Shown here: positions 19,364-29,726 of the stretch, piece by piece
Layout of the letters: each line of letters starts with the position of its first letter
Position numbering within the stretch: position 1 is the first letter of the stretch
Source: [Lactobacillus] rogosae
GTDB taxonomy: Bacteria > Bacillota > Clostridia > Lachnospirales > Lachnospiraceae
Direction of reading: 5' to 3'
NCBI GenBank assembly: GCA_900112995.1
Contig: FONU01000017.1
Span: 20,078 to 84,077, forward strand
DNA: 64,000 nt
Notes under the pieces: model-generated
What the model saw: the letters and a program-made list of their open reading frames with translations, nothing else
Told to the model about the DNA's origin: nothing
Database searches by the model: none
Position numbers and translations under genes: made by a program

Positions 19364-20026
19364 TTATACAAGCCTGCCATCTTCAATTCGTAATATTCTG
19401 TCTGCAATCTTTGCAATTTCAAGATTGTGGGTAATCATTACAATTGTCTGATTATATTTCTGATTAGAGAGTTTTAATAATTCTACGATTTCATCACTTG
19501 AGCGTGAGTCAAGATTTCCTGTCGGCTCATCCGCAAGAAGTATTGCCGGGTGATTAATAAGTGCCCTGCCAATTGATACCCTCTGCTGTTGTCCACCTGA
19601 TAACTGATTAGGCAGATGTGACACCCTGTCCTTTAAACCAAGAGTATTAATAAGATCACAAAGTTCTTTTTTATCTGGTGTCCTGCCATCAAGCTCACAA
19701 GGTAAAGTAATATTTTCCTTAACATTAAGAATTGGTATAAGGTTATAGAACTGATATATAAGCCCTACCTGTCTTCTTCTGAATATCGCTATCTTATCAC
19801 TATTCAGTGAATATATATCCTCACCCTGTATATATACCTTTCCACTTGTAGGTCTGTCCACACCGCCAAGCAAGTGAAGAAGTGTTGATTTACCACTTCC
19901 TGAACTTCCCACTATAGCTACGAACTCGCCTTGTTCCACGCTGAATGAAATGTCATTTACTGCAAGTACAGCATTGTCACCTTTGCCATATTGTTTAACA
20001 AGATGTTCTACCTTTAATATCTCCAT
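19364..20026 (-). CDS. ABC transporter ATP-binding protein (MacB/LolD type)
   Basis: The 220-residue ATPase has Walker A GSSGSGKSTLLH, signature LSGGQQQRVS, Walker B ILLADEPTGNLD and the switch histidine MITHN. The ATG at 20026 (MEILKVEHL) has AGAGG 8 nt upstream, better than a longer upstream start. It pairs with the FtsX-type permease just downstream, and the kinase-regulator pair upstream probably controls it. Confidence 0.92.
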   Translation of the reverse strand: MEILKVEHLVKQYGKGDNAVLAVNDISFSVEQGEFVAIVGSSGSGKSTLLHLLGGVDRPTSGKVYIQGEDIYSLNSDKIAIFRRRQVGLIYQFYNLIPILNVKENITLPCELDGRTPDKKELCDLINTLGLKDRVSHLPNQLSGGQQQRVSIGRALINHPAILLADEPTGNLDSRSSDEIVELLKLSNQKYNQTIVMITHNLEIAKIADRILRIEDGRLV

Positions 20027-20123
20027 ATACTGCCTCTCTTTCTGTCGTAAATATAGATTATAAATATGCATTGATTTATTACATATCTCAATATACACAG
20101 ATAAAATGACATTTCGGTGACAT

Positions 20124-21392
20124 TTATTTTATGTATTTAACTATAAATACTGTTTCTTCATCATCGGACTCCACACTTATATATCCTCCCTGCTTCTCAA
20201 TTACTGCCTTAGCAAGAGGAAGTCCTATTCCCATACTGTTATCTTCGTATTTAGCTTCACTGTAATATCGTTCAAATATCTGCTTCTGTCGTTGGTCACT
20301 CAGTTTATCACCTCTGTTAGTTATATACACTGCTGTATACACATCATTATCTGTTATATTTATCTTTACAGTACCTTTATGTCTACTATGTTCAATTGCA
20401 TTTTTAATAATATTCTGTAATGCTTCCCTGTTCCAGTTGTAATCGCCATTTATATAGATGTCCGATTTATTCAATTCATCTTCATTGCGATTATCGATAT
20501 TCTTTTCTATATTTACATTTTTAATTTCTGCTATAACCTCAAGATTACCGACAGCTTCTTCTATAATCTTATTAATAGAAATGTTCTCATTATTGAACTC
20601 AACTACACCTGCATCAATTCTTGACAGCTTAAGCATAGACACAATCATCCAGCTCATTCCATTAACCTGATTTAAAGCTTCATATATGAATTTCTTTCTT
20701 GTAGAATAGTCCATATCCGGATTGTCATTAAGATTATCCAATAGAACCTGCGTTGAAGTAAGCGGTGTCTTTAACTGGTGTGATATGTCCGATACAGACT
20801 GCGCTAACATAACCTTTTTTATTCTGGCTGAGTCCGCCTGTTCTTTCATATATACCATAATTTTATATAGCGAATTCTTAAGACTGCTAAGCTCGTCTTC
20901 TGAATTATCATTTATTTCCAGCTCATAATTACCGCGTGATATTTTATCCATATAATCCTGCAACTCGAAAATGTCTTTCTTCCTTCTCCTTAAATACATA
21001 CAAAAACATATAATAAACAATACCGACATCACGCCTATAATCGAAGTGCTGACTATGATATTGACATTTCTTATGTCACTCATATCTTTAATGTAAAATG
21101 TATTATCTGTTATTCCATTTTTTCTTAATATACTGTCAAATTCTTCTGATGTCGTACTACTTTCAAGCTCACTGTAGGACTTATTTAATATAATCGCAAT
21201 TTCTTCCATATCAAGGTCTGGATATTGGTTAATAACATTTTCCATAATACATCTTATATATGTATTCTCCATATTCTTATACTTATGTGTATACCAGCTT
21301 ATCCAGGAAATATATGTCACTACACTGACAACCAGCACTACACCTATTAATAGCAGGCTTTTAACCGCCTGCTTATTCTTATATGCACCCAT
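20124..21392 (-). CDS. Sensor histidine kinase
   Basis: The 422-residue kinase has two membrane helices (~12-32 and ~115-135) enclosing an ~80-residue sensor region, a HAMP-like linker, the H-box SDISHQLKTPLT, N-box NIIKNAIEH and G-boxes including GIGLPLAKAVIEKQGG. The extracytoplasmic domain sets it apart from BceS-type intramembrane kinases. It starts 29 bp after the response-regulator gene. The likely signal is a cell-wall or peptide stress handled by the downstream ABC transporter. Confidence 0.92.
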   Translation of the reverse strand: MGAYKNKQAVKSLLLIGVVLVVSVVTYISWISWYTHKYKNMENTYIRCIMENVINQYPDLDMEEIAIILNKSYSELESSTTSEEFDSILRKNGITDNTFYIKDMSDIRNVNIIVSTSIIGVMSVLFIICFCMYLRRRKKDIFELQDYMDKISRGNYELEINDNSEDELSSLKNSLYKIMVYMKEQADSARIKKVMLAQSVSDISHQLKTPLTSTQVLLDNLNDNPDMDYSTRKKFIYEALNQVNGMSWMIVSMLKLSRIDAGVVEFNNENISINKIIEEAVGNLEVIAEIKNVNIEKNIDNRNEDELNKSDIYINGDYNWNREALQNIIKNAIEHSRHKGTVKINITDNDVYTAVYITNRGDKLSDQRQKQIFERYYSEAKYEDNSMGIGLPLAKAVIEKQGGYISVESDDEETVFIVKYIK

Positions 21393-21421
21393 ATTCTCTC
21401 CAATCTGTTATCATATTCTTT

Positions 21422-22132
21422 CTAATCTGACAATCTGTAACCTACGCCCCTGACCGTCACAATAATATTTCCTTCTTTATCGCCTATCTTATCACGAAGT
21501 CTTTTCATTGTAACTGTAAGTGTATTATCATTTACAAAGTTGCCTGCTGAGTCCCATATATGTGATAATATTTCTTCTCTTGTAAATACTTTTTTAGGAT
21601 TTTGTAACAGTATTTTTAATATCTCAAATTCAAGCTTTGTGAGCTTAACTTCATTATCCGCCTTGTACAATTTTCTTATATCAACGTCCATCTTTAAATC
21701 TGCAAATGTAAGCTCATTGCCGCTCCGGTTTCTTCTTAGCACATTCTTAATTCTCGATAGAAGTTCCATATTGCGGAATGGCTTTATAACATAATCATCT
21801 GCACCTAACTCCAACCCCATTACAACATCTTTCTCCTCATCTTTAGCTGTAAGAAATATGACAGGGGCTATATCATCAGCTTTAATCTTTCTGCAAAGCG
21901 AAAAGCCATCCCCATCAGGAAGCATTACATCAAGTATGACAATATCTATGTTCCATACATCACCAGCTCCAATTAAAGTTCTATATTTTTCAGTGTCCTT
22001 TGCATTCTCTAATATCTCCTTTGCCTGATATGCACTTCTTGCAACCCTGACATTATAACCATTATTGGTAAAAAGGTATTCCAGCCCCATAATTATTGCT
22101 TCGTTATCCTCTATTAATAAAATATTACTCAT
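21422..22132 (-). CDS. OmpR-family response regulator
   Basis: The 236-residue protein has a receiver domain (acidic pocket IEDNE, phosphoacceptor VILDVMLPDGDG, FLTAKDE, VIKPF) and a winged-helix DNA-binding domain ending in VTVRGVGYRLSD. A ~12-residue insertion (EKYRTLIGAGDVWN) precedes the phosphoacceptor strand. It is first in the regulator-kinase-ABC operon. The 316-bp region before it is AT-rich and shared with the divergent EAL gene. Confidence 0.93.
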   Translation of the reverse strand: MSNILLIEDNEAIIMGLEYLFTNNGYNVRVARSAYQAKEILENAKDTEKYRTLIGAGDVWNIDIVILDVMLPDGDGFSLCRKIKADDIAPVIFLTAKDEEKDVVMGLELGADDYVIKPFRNMELLSRIKNVLRRNRSGNELTFADLKMDVDIRKLYKADNEVKLTKLEFEILKILLQNPKKVFTREEILSHIWDSAGNFVNDNTLTVTMKRLRDKIGDKEGNIIVTVRGVGYRLSD

Positions 22133-22382
22133 ATCTTTTCTCCAATCTTAATTCTTAATTACACAGTTATCATAATACTACTGTTTAATACACTTTATTA
22201 TTTAATCAGCTATTTTTCTTATTTTTCTTAAGTTCACATTATTATATAATATATACAATAAAATATTTTAATTGTATACCCTGTTTAATATATCCATACA
22301 AATATAGTTTCATTATTAAATAATATTTATCAATTTTGTCTGGGATTGAATTATTTTGATTGTATTTGAATTATTTTATGAA

Positions 22383-22411
22383 TTGTATAAACAATAATTT
22401 TCGTGTATAAT
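22383..22411 (+). promoter_or_regulatory. Promoter of the EAL-domain gene
   Basis: TTGTAT (22383-22388) and TATAAT (22406-22411) are spaced 17 bp. The predicted start lies about 30 nt upstream of the ATG. The rest of 22133-22448 is AT-rich with a short direct repeat TTGAATTATTTT and no other feature I can support. Confidence 0.65.
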
Positions 22412-22448
22412 ACATACTTGTAGTTTATACTATCAGGGGGAAACTTAT

Positions 22449-24383
22449 ATGTTAATAGGGAATTGTAACGTAACTGCTGAACTTGTAAGCTTAATTGTGG
22501 CCGGATTTTTGACATTTCTTATGTTATACTCCAATCCAAGAAAGACGAGTTCGTACCAAATCATTCATTATGGAATACTTTTATCGATGATATCTATCGC
22601 CACGCAGCTTGCATTTTTTTATAGTCAGGCTCATACCGATATGTTTAACAGAGAATTAAGATTATTCCTGTCGTTAGCATTTTTAGCAGAATACCTTGCA
22701 TTACTAATGATGCTCTATGTGTATATATGTCTTCTTTCAACAAGGACATTACATCACACGAAAAATCTGCAATCAAAAGTATTATCATTCGGCTGTACTT
22801 ATGCTATAGCTGTTTTTGCATTTGCAGTATCTGGTAAATTACCGGATATAATTGATGGTTTATTGCCATTAGAATATTATATTAATTTTTATGCTATCTT
22901 TGGCATAATAACCTGTTTAATATGCCTTTTATCCATATTATTAAATAAACATTCAATTCCAAAGGTAGTCAATAAATATGCTTTAATATTTATTCCAGTA
23001 GATTTCATAATGCTTTCAGTTCAATTTATGACAAGCAATATAATATTTTCAAGTCTCACATATGTATTACCATTTTTAATATATTATATATTATTTCACA
23101 GCAATCCATATGATGAACTTATTGGCTGTCAGAATATGCACTCCTTTGAAGCAAGATTTACAGACAGTGTATCAATGAAACGTAAATTTCTTGTTGTATA
23201 CCTTAACTTTCCTCAGCTTAAAAATGTAAATTATGCTATTCATAATGAAAAAGTTGAAGAAACAGCCGCTAATGTATGCAGACGAATTGAAAAGCTTCAT
23301 CATATGGTTCATATTTACCGATTTACCAATGATGAATTTGCTATGATTTTATATATCAAGGATGAAAACAAAATAAAGCAGTTTCTCAATAATGTGGAGA
23401 TGGCAATAATTGATTATATGACTGCTTCATCTTACACAATTAACTACAGAATAGCTGCTATCCAGAGCAATCCTGTTGTATCATCAACACATAAGTTAAG
23501 CTCAATGTCAGCCTACCTTTTTAATAAAATTGCCAATGAACCGGGCAATCAGTGTTATCTTGCTACAGATAAGGATTACAAGGAATTTCACGAGGCATAC
23601 AAGATTGAACAGCTTCTTCTTGATATCCGCAATAAGAATGACCTTGATGACGAACGTGTATTATGCTATGCACAGCCTATATTCAGTGTTAATAACAACA
23701 GCTTTAGAACAGCCGAGGCACTTATGCGCCTCTCACTTGATGGAACAATCATATATCCGGATAAGTTCATACCTATTGCTGAGAAGAATAACTGTATTCA
23801 TACTTTAACGCGAATAATTCTTAACAAGGTATGTAAGATTGTAGCTGAATTTGAGAAGAAATATGACTTTGATGCAATAACTATCAATTGTTCATCATCA
23901 GAATTATCTAATCGTAATCTTTTTGATGAACTTATGGCTATAATTAATTCCAATAATATTATGCCAGAACATATCCGTCTTGAACTTACAGAAAGTGCTA
24001 TGTTTGATGATTTCAATATGGTTATTCACAATATGGAAAAGCTTAATGAGTCAGGTATCAAGTTCTATCTTGATGACTTCGGAACTGGATACTCTAACCT
24101 TGAAAGAATAATTGGCTGTCCATTTAACACAATCAAGTTCGATAAAACACTGCTTTACAAATCTCTTGATAACTCCGCTGTATCGGATATTGTATCTCAC
24201 CTTACAAGCGTATTCAAGGAACAGGGATTTGTATTATTAATTGAAGGCGTTGAAAATGAAGAGCAGGCATCTTACAGCATAGATAAAGGCTTTGATTATA
24301 TTCAGGGTTACAAATATGCTAAGCCACAGCCTGTTATTAATTTGAAAGACTACTTTGATAAGCTGGAAAGGGCTATATCCTAA
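22449..24383 (+). CDS. Membrane-bound cyclic-di-GMP phosphodiesterase (degenerate GGDEF plus EAL)
   Basis: The 644-residue protein has seven N-terminal membrane helices (~1-215), a GGDEF-like domain whose signature is degenerate (FTNDEF), and an EAL domain. EAL catalytic features are present: EALMRL, the ELTES glutamate, LDDFGTGYSN, IKFDK, IEGVENEEQ and QGYKYAKP. I predict active c-di-GMP hydrolysis with an inactive, perhaps regulatory, GGDEF. AGGGGG lies 8 nt before the ATG. It is monocistronic and terminated at about 24510. Confidence 0.9.
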   Translation: MLIGNCNVTAELVSLIVAGFLTFLMLYSNPRKTSSYQIIHYGILLSMISIATQLAFFYSQAHTDMFNRELRLFLSLAFLAEYLALLMMLYVYICLLSTRTLHHTKNLQSKVLSFGCTYAIAVFAFAVSGKLPDIIDGLLPLEYYINFYAIFGIITCLICLLSILLNKHSIPKVVNKYALIFIPVDFIMLSVQFMTSNIIFSSLTYVLPFLIYYILFHSNPYDELIGCQNMHSFEARFTDSVSMKRKFLVVYLNFPQLKNVNYAIHNEKVEETAANVCRRIEKLHHMVHIYRFTNDEFAMILYIKDENKIKQFLNNVEMAIIDYMTASSYTINYRIAAIQSNPVVSSTHKLSSMSAYLFNKIANEPGNQCYLATDKDYKEFHEAYKIEQLLLDIRNKNDLDDERVLCYAQPIFSVNNNSFRTAEALMRLSLDGTIIYPDKFIPIAEKNNCIHTLTRIILNKVCKIVAEFEKKYDFDAITINCSSSELSNRNLFDELMAIINSNNIMPEHIRLELTESAMFDDFNMVIHNMEKLNESGIKFYLDDFGTGYSNLERIIGCPFNTIKFDKTLLYKSLDNSAVSDIVSHLTSVFKEQGFVLLIEGVENEEQASYSIDKGFDYIQGYKYAKPQPVINLKDYFDKLERAIS

Positions 24384-24458
24384 TATCTTACTTATCAATG
24401 ACATACTTATATAATATTATAATCGGTACTAAATTCCAATAAAATGGATTGTAATCAA

Positions 24459-24516
24459 ATACCGACCTATAATTGTTATGATTGATAATCTAACTATTAT
24501 AGGTTGGTATTTTTTA
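24459..24516 (+). terminator. Terminator of the EAL gene
   Basis: A 20-bp near-perfect stem (24459-24478 with 24491-24510, arms beginning ATACCGACCTATAAT) is followed by six T residues. Confidence 0.8.
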
Positions 24517-24614
24517 TATATGTAAATTGATGTTTTCCATAAATAAATATTTTTAATAATTACTTTTTCTTCTAATTATTAATATATTAATCCGCAATTC
24601 CTTATAAGCTAAAT

Positions 24615-24660
24615 ATAAAAAATGACCATTATACTTACCAATAATAAGTATAATGGTCAT
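24615..24660 (-). terminator. Terminator of the small alarmone synthetase gene
   Basis: A perfect 16-bp inverted repeat (24622-24637 with 24645-24660, arm ATGACCATTATACTTA) is followed on the minus strand by six T residues. With the preceding terminator it fills most of the 326-bp convergent gap, which holds nothing else visible. Confidence 0.85.
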
Positions 24661-24709
24661 TATATATATGGGGATTTTAAATATAATCGTATAATAATAC
24701 TACCACTAA

Positions 24710-25498
24710 TTATTTAATCAATCCATTAATCCTATTCTTAATCAACATCCCACCAATCGTTGGCAGAGGTCTTTTCCTGTCACCCTTAGGTGCTGATTCT
24801 TTCTCAGCCTCAACAATTCGTTTCTTAATCTGTTCCATTTTATCATCTAACTGTGCAAGCTGGTTAGCACAATCTGATAATTCCAATGCAAGTATTTCAG
24901 CTTCGCTGTCTGGAATATTCTTCTTATATCTTAGCTTATGCTCAACACTTGCCCAAAAATCCATAGCAATAGTCCTAAGCTGAACTTCAACCTTCATTCT
25001 TCGTTTCTCATTCTGTAAGAATATCGGTATCTCAATGATAAGATGAAGACTTCTATAACCACTCTCTTTAGGATTCTTGATATAGTCCTTTTTCTCGATA
25101 AGTATTATATCGTCCTGCTGTAAAAGACAATCAGCAAGCATATATATGTCCTCTGTAAATGAGCATATTACTCTTATTCCTGCAATATCCCTTATATTCT
25201 GCTCAATAGATTCCATTGTAAATGGAATATTCTTCTTGTTAGCTTTCTTGATAATTCCTTCTGTTGACTTTATTCTTGTCTTAATAGTCTCTATAGGATT
25301 ACGGTCATACTGTAAAGAAAACTGCTCATTAAGAACCTTGAACTTAGTCTCAACTTCCATAATTGCACATCTGTAATAAGCCATAAGTTCATTAAATGGC
25401 ATTGTATTCTCTCTTATAAAATCAAAAACTTCATCTGACATAAGATTTTCTCGTATAAATCTCTGTTCTTCCTGTTTTAAAAAATCTTCAATACCCAT
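24710..25498 (-). CDS. relQ: Small alarmone synthetase (RelQ/YjbM-type GTP pyrophosphokinase)
   Basis: The 262-residue protein is a stand-alone RelA/SpoT synthetase domain with no HD hydrolase or TGS/ACT domains. Key motifs are RDIAGIRVIC, the G-loop-region YIKNPKESGYRSLHL and VEVQLRTIAMDFWASVEHKLRYK. It should transfer pyrophosphate from ATP to GDP/GTP to make (p)ppGpp. The C-terminal coiled stretch is slightly longer than in Bacillus RelQ. The gene is 58 bp downstream of the DUF5662 gene and may be co-transcribed. Confidence 0.9.
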   Translation of the reverse strand: MGIEDFLKQEEQRFIRENLMSDEVFDFIRENTMPFNELMAYYRCAIMEVETKFKVLNEQFSLQYDRNPIETIKTRIKSTEGIIKKANKKNIPFTMESIEQNIRDIAGIRVICSFTEDIYMLADCLLQQDDIILIEKKDYIKNPKESGYRSLHLIIEIPIFLQNEKRRMKVEVQLRTIAMDFWASVEHKLRYKKNIPDSEAEILALELSDCANQLAQLDDKMEQIKKRIVEAEKESAPKGDRKRPLPTIGGMLIKNRINGLIK

Positions 25499-25556
25499 TA
25501 GTTATTATAAGTTCCTTCCTGCTATTTGCTTGTAAAATGCTTTATCAACAGCACAA

Positions 25557-26117
25557 TTATCCATTATGCAGTATATTCCTTCTAATATAAGCAAATGTAT
25601 AATCTTCACCTTTCTCTGACAACATAACAAGTAATGAATACAATAATTCCTTAGTATTAGAATTAATTATATAATGATCCATTCCTCTCTTAAAATAATT
25701 CAAAGAATCTGCATCTGTATACTTATCTTTATTATATATCTTACTTGCAGCTACCCTGTCACAAAACATTTCAATAACATAATTAACAGGCATTTCCATT
25801 CCTATAAGACTTCCATCACCACCTTTAGCTGGATAATCTATCCAGTATTCATAGTGGTGCTTATTTCTTCCTTTATGATGAAGCCACGCTGTTGAACAGC
25901 CCTCTGCTTCCCTCTGTGCATTATTCGGACTTCTGTTACCATCCTGATAATACTTTACACCTGGAATAAACTCTGAAAAGCTATATTTGGATAAGTCGTG
26001 CAATAGTCCCTGCTTATACAGACCCACACGAAAACAATTCTTCATAACCTCTAACTTATGCGTATTAATAGTATGCAAATGTCCAAAAAAATTATGAAAA
26101 AACTTACCCGGCTTCAT
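25557..26117 (-). CDS. DUF5662 family protein
   Basis: The 186-residue protein has conserved histidine/aspartate motifs suggesting a metal site: GLLHDLSKYSFSEF and TAWLHHKGRNKHHYEYW. This resembles an HD-domain-like helical fold, but the activity is unknown. The ATG at 26117 has GGAGG 10 nt upstream; the in-frame TTG at 26126 overlaps the ribosome site. It is upstream of the alarmone synthetase gene. Confidence 0.75.
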   Translation of the reverse strand: MKPGKFFHNFFGHLHTINTHKLEVMKNCFRVGLYKQGLLHDLSKYSFSEFIPGVKYYQDGNRSPNNAQREAEGCSTAWLHHKGRNKHHYEYWIDYPAKGGDGSLIGMEMPVNYVIEMFCDRVAASKIYNKDKYTDADSLNYFKRGMDHYIINSNTKELLYSLLVMLSEKGEDYTFAYIRRNILHNG

Positions 26118-26307
26118 TACTGTCAATCCTCCATGCCTGATTTTATCCTAACAGTCCGTTTGTTAGAAATTGTTAATTATTAAACTATCTTACCACGCAC
26201 ATTATACAGTATTCATATAAGCAAATTCAAGCATTACAGCAAGTCTTAATACGAAAAATCGAAAAACTTAATAACTTTATATATTCTTTATTGATTAATC
26301 TCACATA

Positions 26308-28626
26308 TTACCTTGATGCCTTTATCGCTTCATCATAAAAGTATTCCTGTGAGTTAATCGACTCTTCACCTTCTTTAATACCTTTATGGTAATAGTTGCC
26401 GTCACTTCCCATAATTCTTGCTTTAACATTATCTTTAAGCATTATATTAAACATATGTAATATACGCTCTTTAATACTTTCATCATATACCGGTCCAGCA
26501 ACTTCGACCCTCTTAAGAGTATTACGTGTCATAAAATCTGCTGAGGAAATATACATCTTCATATCTGCACCCTTTCCGAATATATATATTCTTGAGTGCT
26601 CAAGAAATCTACCAACAATACTTGTGATTGTAATGTTATCTGTATATCCGGTTATTCCTGCAACCATACAGCTAATCCCTCTTATAATCATATCAATCTT
26701 TACCCCGCTCATAGATGCCTCAACAAGCTTCTCTATTATAACCTTATCTGTGAGCGAATTAATCTTTATTCCTATATAAGCTTCCTTTCCTTCTTTTGCA
26801 ATAGCAATCTGCTCATCAATTAATGAAAGGATTTTATTCTGTAAGCACTTAGGTGCAACGAGCAAATGCTCTGTATTGTCAACAACATCTCCAAGTCCGA
26901 GATTATTGAATACATCTGCTGTCTCCTTGGCAATAGCTTCACTTGAAGTAAATAAAGCAAGATCTGTATATAATTTGGCAGTTTTTTCGTTAAAATTACC
27001 TGTTCCAATATGTGTTATATAACGAAAATCTTCTCCGTCTTTATATGTTATAAGACAAAGCTTTGAATGAACCTTGATATGGTCTATTCCGTATATAATC
27101 TTACAGCCTGCTTCTTCAAGCCTGCGTGACCATTCAATATTATTCTCCTCATCAAATCTTGCCCTCAGTTCAACAAGTACAACAACCTCCTTGCCATTCT
27201 CAGCCGCATCAATAAGTGCCTCTACTATCTGCGAATTCTTGGCAACACGGTATAATGTCATCTTAATTGACAGAACCCTGTCATCACCTCCTGCTTCATT
27301 AAGAAGCCTTATTAATGGATGCATACTCTCATATGGATAACTGAGCAATAAATCCTTCTTAGCAAGCTGGTCTATAAGCGGCTGCTTAATATCAATATTA
27401 CTTGAATTCTGTGGTACGCGTCTTTCATAGAACAACTCTCTCCTGCTTCTTAAGTCATCCTGTATCTTTGATATAAATGACATCTCAAGAGGTGACTCAG
27501 AATAAAATACCTGCTTCTTATCAAGCTTAAGTTCCTTACATAAAGCAGATATTACTTTATCATCAAGCACTCTTGAATATTCAAGCTTTACAGGACACAG
27601 CTTCCTTCTTTCCTTAATTAGCTGTTCCATAGTATCCCTGTAATCCATCTCTTCATCATAGAATGCTTCGTCCATATCTATATCTGCATTTCTTATAATT
27701 CTAATCAAAGACTTACTCTTAACACTATATTTCTTAAATATCTTTGGAAGAAAATGCAGTATAAGTTCTTCAATAAGCATATACTTATGACTGTCTGATG
27801 GTATTGGAATAAGTCTGTCAAATACGCCATTACTGCACGGAACAACACCTATCTTGTCATTGTTCTTTGAACCAAGAAGTGCCACTGCATATATTTCTTT
27901 ATTCTTAAGAAATGGAAATGGATTCTTCTTGCTTATAACCTGTGGTGATAATATAGGAAGAATTGAATTATTAAAATATTCCTCTAAATATACAGCATCT
28001 GAATATTCAACATCATTAAAACTTATAAGCTTTACTCCCTGCTCCTCAAATCTATACATAAGCTGCTGATATATCTTATCTTTCTTATGCAGTAATTCCC
28101 TTGTCTCACTAAAGACAGCATCAAGCTGCTCTCTTGCTGTCATAAGTGTCTTATTATCAAATCCTGCATTCTTATCGTGCTTATTTCCCTTAGCAAGCAA
28201 CATCTGGTCATATAATGAACCAACTCTTACCATATAGAATTCATCAAGATTACTATTAAATATAGATACAAATGTTAATCTCTCACATAAAGGCACTTTT
28301 AAATCCGCAGCCTCATCAATTACTCTCTCATTGAACTTAAGCCAAGACAACTCTCGGTTAGCAAAATATGGCTTTGGTACATCAGCACCTGAAGCGTTGC
28401 TCTTAATATCTCCGAATAAAGCACTGCCATTTATCTCACCAACTAAAACATTACTCTTAACCTCATCGGCTGAAGTATTATTCTTAACCTCTGCCTGATA
28501 TACATCTTTATTAATATATGCGTTATCTGAATTAATCTCTTTAAACTCTGGTTGATTCATCTCTTTATTATCACTGATATTCTTCTTATTATTAACTTCT
28601 TTATTGTCATCATTATTAATAGTCAT
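26308..28626 (-). CDS. ppk: Polyphosphate kinase 1
   Basis: The protein catalyses reversible polyphosphate synthesis from ATP. Family motifs are present: NRELSWLKFNERVIDEA, RIIRNADID, the phospho-histidine region IKVHSKLCLI, HIGTGNFNEKTAKLYTDLAL and LEHSRIYIFG. An ~75-residue N-terminal extension rich in Asn, Lys and Glu is unusual and low-complexity. I choose the ATG at 28626, which has AGAGG 5 nt upstream; an in-frame ATG at 28671 overlaps the end of pfkA. It is co-transcribed behind pfkA. Confidence 0.9.
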   Translation of the reverse strand: MTINNDDNKEVNNKKNISDNKEMNQPEFKEINSDNAYINKDVYQAEVKNNTSADEVKSNVLVGEINGSALFGDIKSNASGADVPKPYFANRELSWLKFNERVIDEAADLKVPLCERLTFVSIFNSNLDEFYMVRVGSLYDQMLLAKGNKHDKNAGFDNKTLMTAREQLDAVFSETRELLHKKDKIYQQLMYRFEEQGVKLISFNDVEYSDAVYLEEYFNNSILPILSPQVISKKNPFPFLKNKEIYAVALLGSKNNDKIGVVPCSNGVFDRLIPIPSDSHKYMLIEELILHFLPKIFKKYSVKSKSLIRIIRNADIDMDEAFYDEEMDYRDTMEQLIKERRKLCPVKLEYSRVLDDKVISALCKELKLDKKQVFYSESPLEMSFISKIQDDLRSRRELFYERRVPQNSSNIDIKQPLIDQLAKKDLLLSYPYESMHPLIRLLNEAGGDDRVLSIKMTLYRVAKNSQIVEALIDAAENGKEVVVLVELRARFDEENNIEWSRRLEEAGCKIIYGIDHIKVHSKLCLITYKDGEDFRYITHIGTGNFNEKTAKLYTDLALFTSSEAIAKETADVFNNLGLGDVVDNTEHLLVAPKCLQNKILSLIDEQIAIAKEGKEAYIGIKINSLTDKVIIEKLVEASMSGVKIDMIIRGISCMVAGITGYTDNITITSIVGRFLEHSRIYIFGKGADMKMYISSADFMTRNTLKRVEVAGPVYDESIKERILHMFNIMLKDNVKARIMGSDGNYYHKGIKEGEESINSQEYFYDEAIKASR

Positions 28627-28655
28627 ATGAGCCTCTTTATCTTTCTTCCAAAATC

Positions 28656-29726
28656 CTAGTCTCCAAAACATATTCCCATCGCCTTTGCTTCTGTAATTAT
28701 TCCCGCCTGTGGATCTACAGTCTTTAATCTGCCCGCAACTTTATTTAATTCAATCTTATCTATCTGATTATTGCGGACACATACCATATATCCATATTCT
28801 TTATTCATTATAAGTTCTGCTGCTTTAGCTCCTAACCTTGAAGCTAATACCCTGTCATAAGCACAAGGGCTTCCACCTCTTTGTACATGACCTGGTACAG
28901 TAACCCTTACTTCCTGACCTGTTCTATCCATAATACCTGCACCAATTCTGTATGCTGCTGATGGATAATGCTCCTTCTTTCTTACTTCTTTAAGTTCTTT
29001 CTTACTATATAACATTTCCTCTTTGGATATTATACCTTCTGCAACTGCAAGAATTGTAAAATGCTTTTTATCATTAATTCTTTTATTAATTGCTTCTACA
29101 ACCTTATCTAAATCGTATGGTATCTCTGGTATAAGTATTACATCAGATCCACCTGCTATGCCCGCATGCAGTGTAAGCCAGCCTGTCTTATGTCCCATAA
29201 GTTCAACTATAAATACCCGGCTGTGTGATGCCGCAGTTGTATGTATACAATCTATGGTATTCGTTGCTATATCAACTGCTGACTGGAAACCAAAGCTTAC
29301 ATCTGTCCCAACCAGATCATTATCAATCGTCTTAGGAAGTGTTACAACATTAAGTCCTTCTTTATATAAAAGATTGGCTGTCTTATGTGTACCATTACCT
29401 CCCAATATTACAAGACAATCAAGCCCTAACTCCTTATATGTGTGCTTCATTGCCTCAACCTTGTCCTTACCATTCTCATCAGGTTCATTAATCTTCTTAA
29501 ATGGTGTTCTTGATGTTCCAAGTATGGTTCCACCTATAGTTAATATCCCTGAAAAATCATTAATATCCATAAGCTTATATGTATTATTAATAAGTCCTCT
29601 ATACCCGTCAAGAAAACCATATATCTGAACATCATCCACTTTATTGTAAAGACTTTTAGCTACACCTCTCATAGCGGCATTAAGTGCCTGACAGTCACCA
29701 CCGCTTGTCAACATTCCTATTCTCAT
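28656..29726 (-). CDS. pfkA: 6-phosphofructokinase
   Basis: The 356-residue protein matches the phosphofructokinase family: LTSGGDCQALNAAMRG, GGNGTHKTA, PKTIDNDL, the GHKTGWLTL segment and PGHVQRGGSPCAYDR. The residues corresponding to E. coli 104/124 are Gly and Lys, a mixed type between classic ATP- and PPi-dependent enzymes, so the phosphoryl donor is uncertain. The ATG at 29726 (MRIGMLTSGG) follows a structured leader. It is first in a pfkA-ppk operon. Confidence 0.92.
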   Translation of the reverse strand: MRIGMLTSGGDCQALNAAMRGVAKSLYNKVDDVQIYGFLDGYRGLINNTYKLMDINDFSGILTIGGTILGTSRTPFKKINEPDENGKDKVEAMKHTYKELGLDCLVILGGNGTHKTANLLYKEGLNVVTLPKTIDNDLVGTDVSFGFQSAVDIATNTIDCIHTTAASHSRVFIVELMGHKTGWLTLHAGIAGGSDVILIPEIPYDLDKVVEAINKRINDKKHFTILAVAEGIISKEEMLYSKKELKEVRKKEHYPSAAYRIGAGIMDRTGQEVRVTVPGHVQRGGSPCAYDRVLASRLGAKAAELIMNKEYGYMVCVRNNQIDKIELNKVAGRLKTVDPQAGIITEAKAMGICFGD

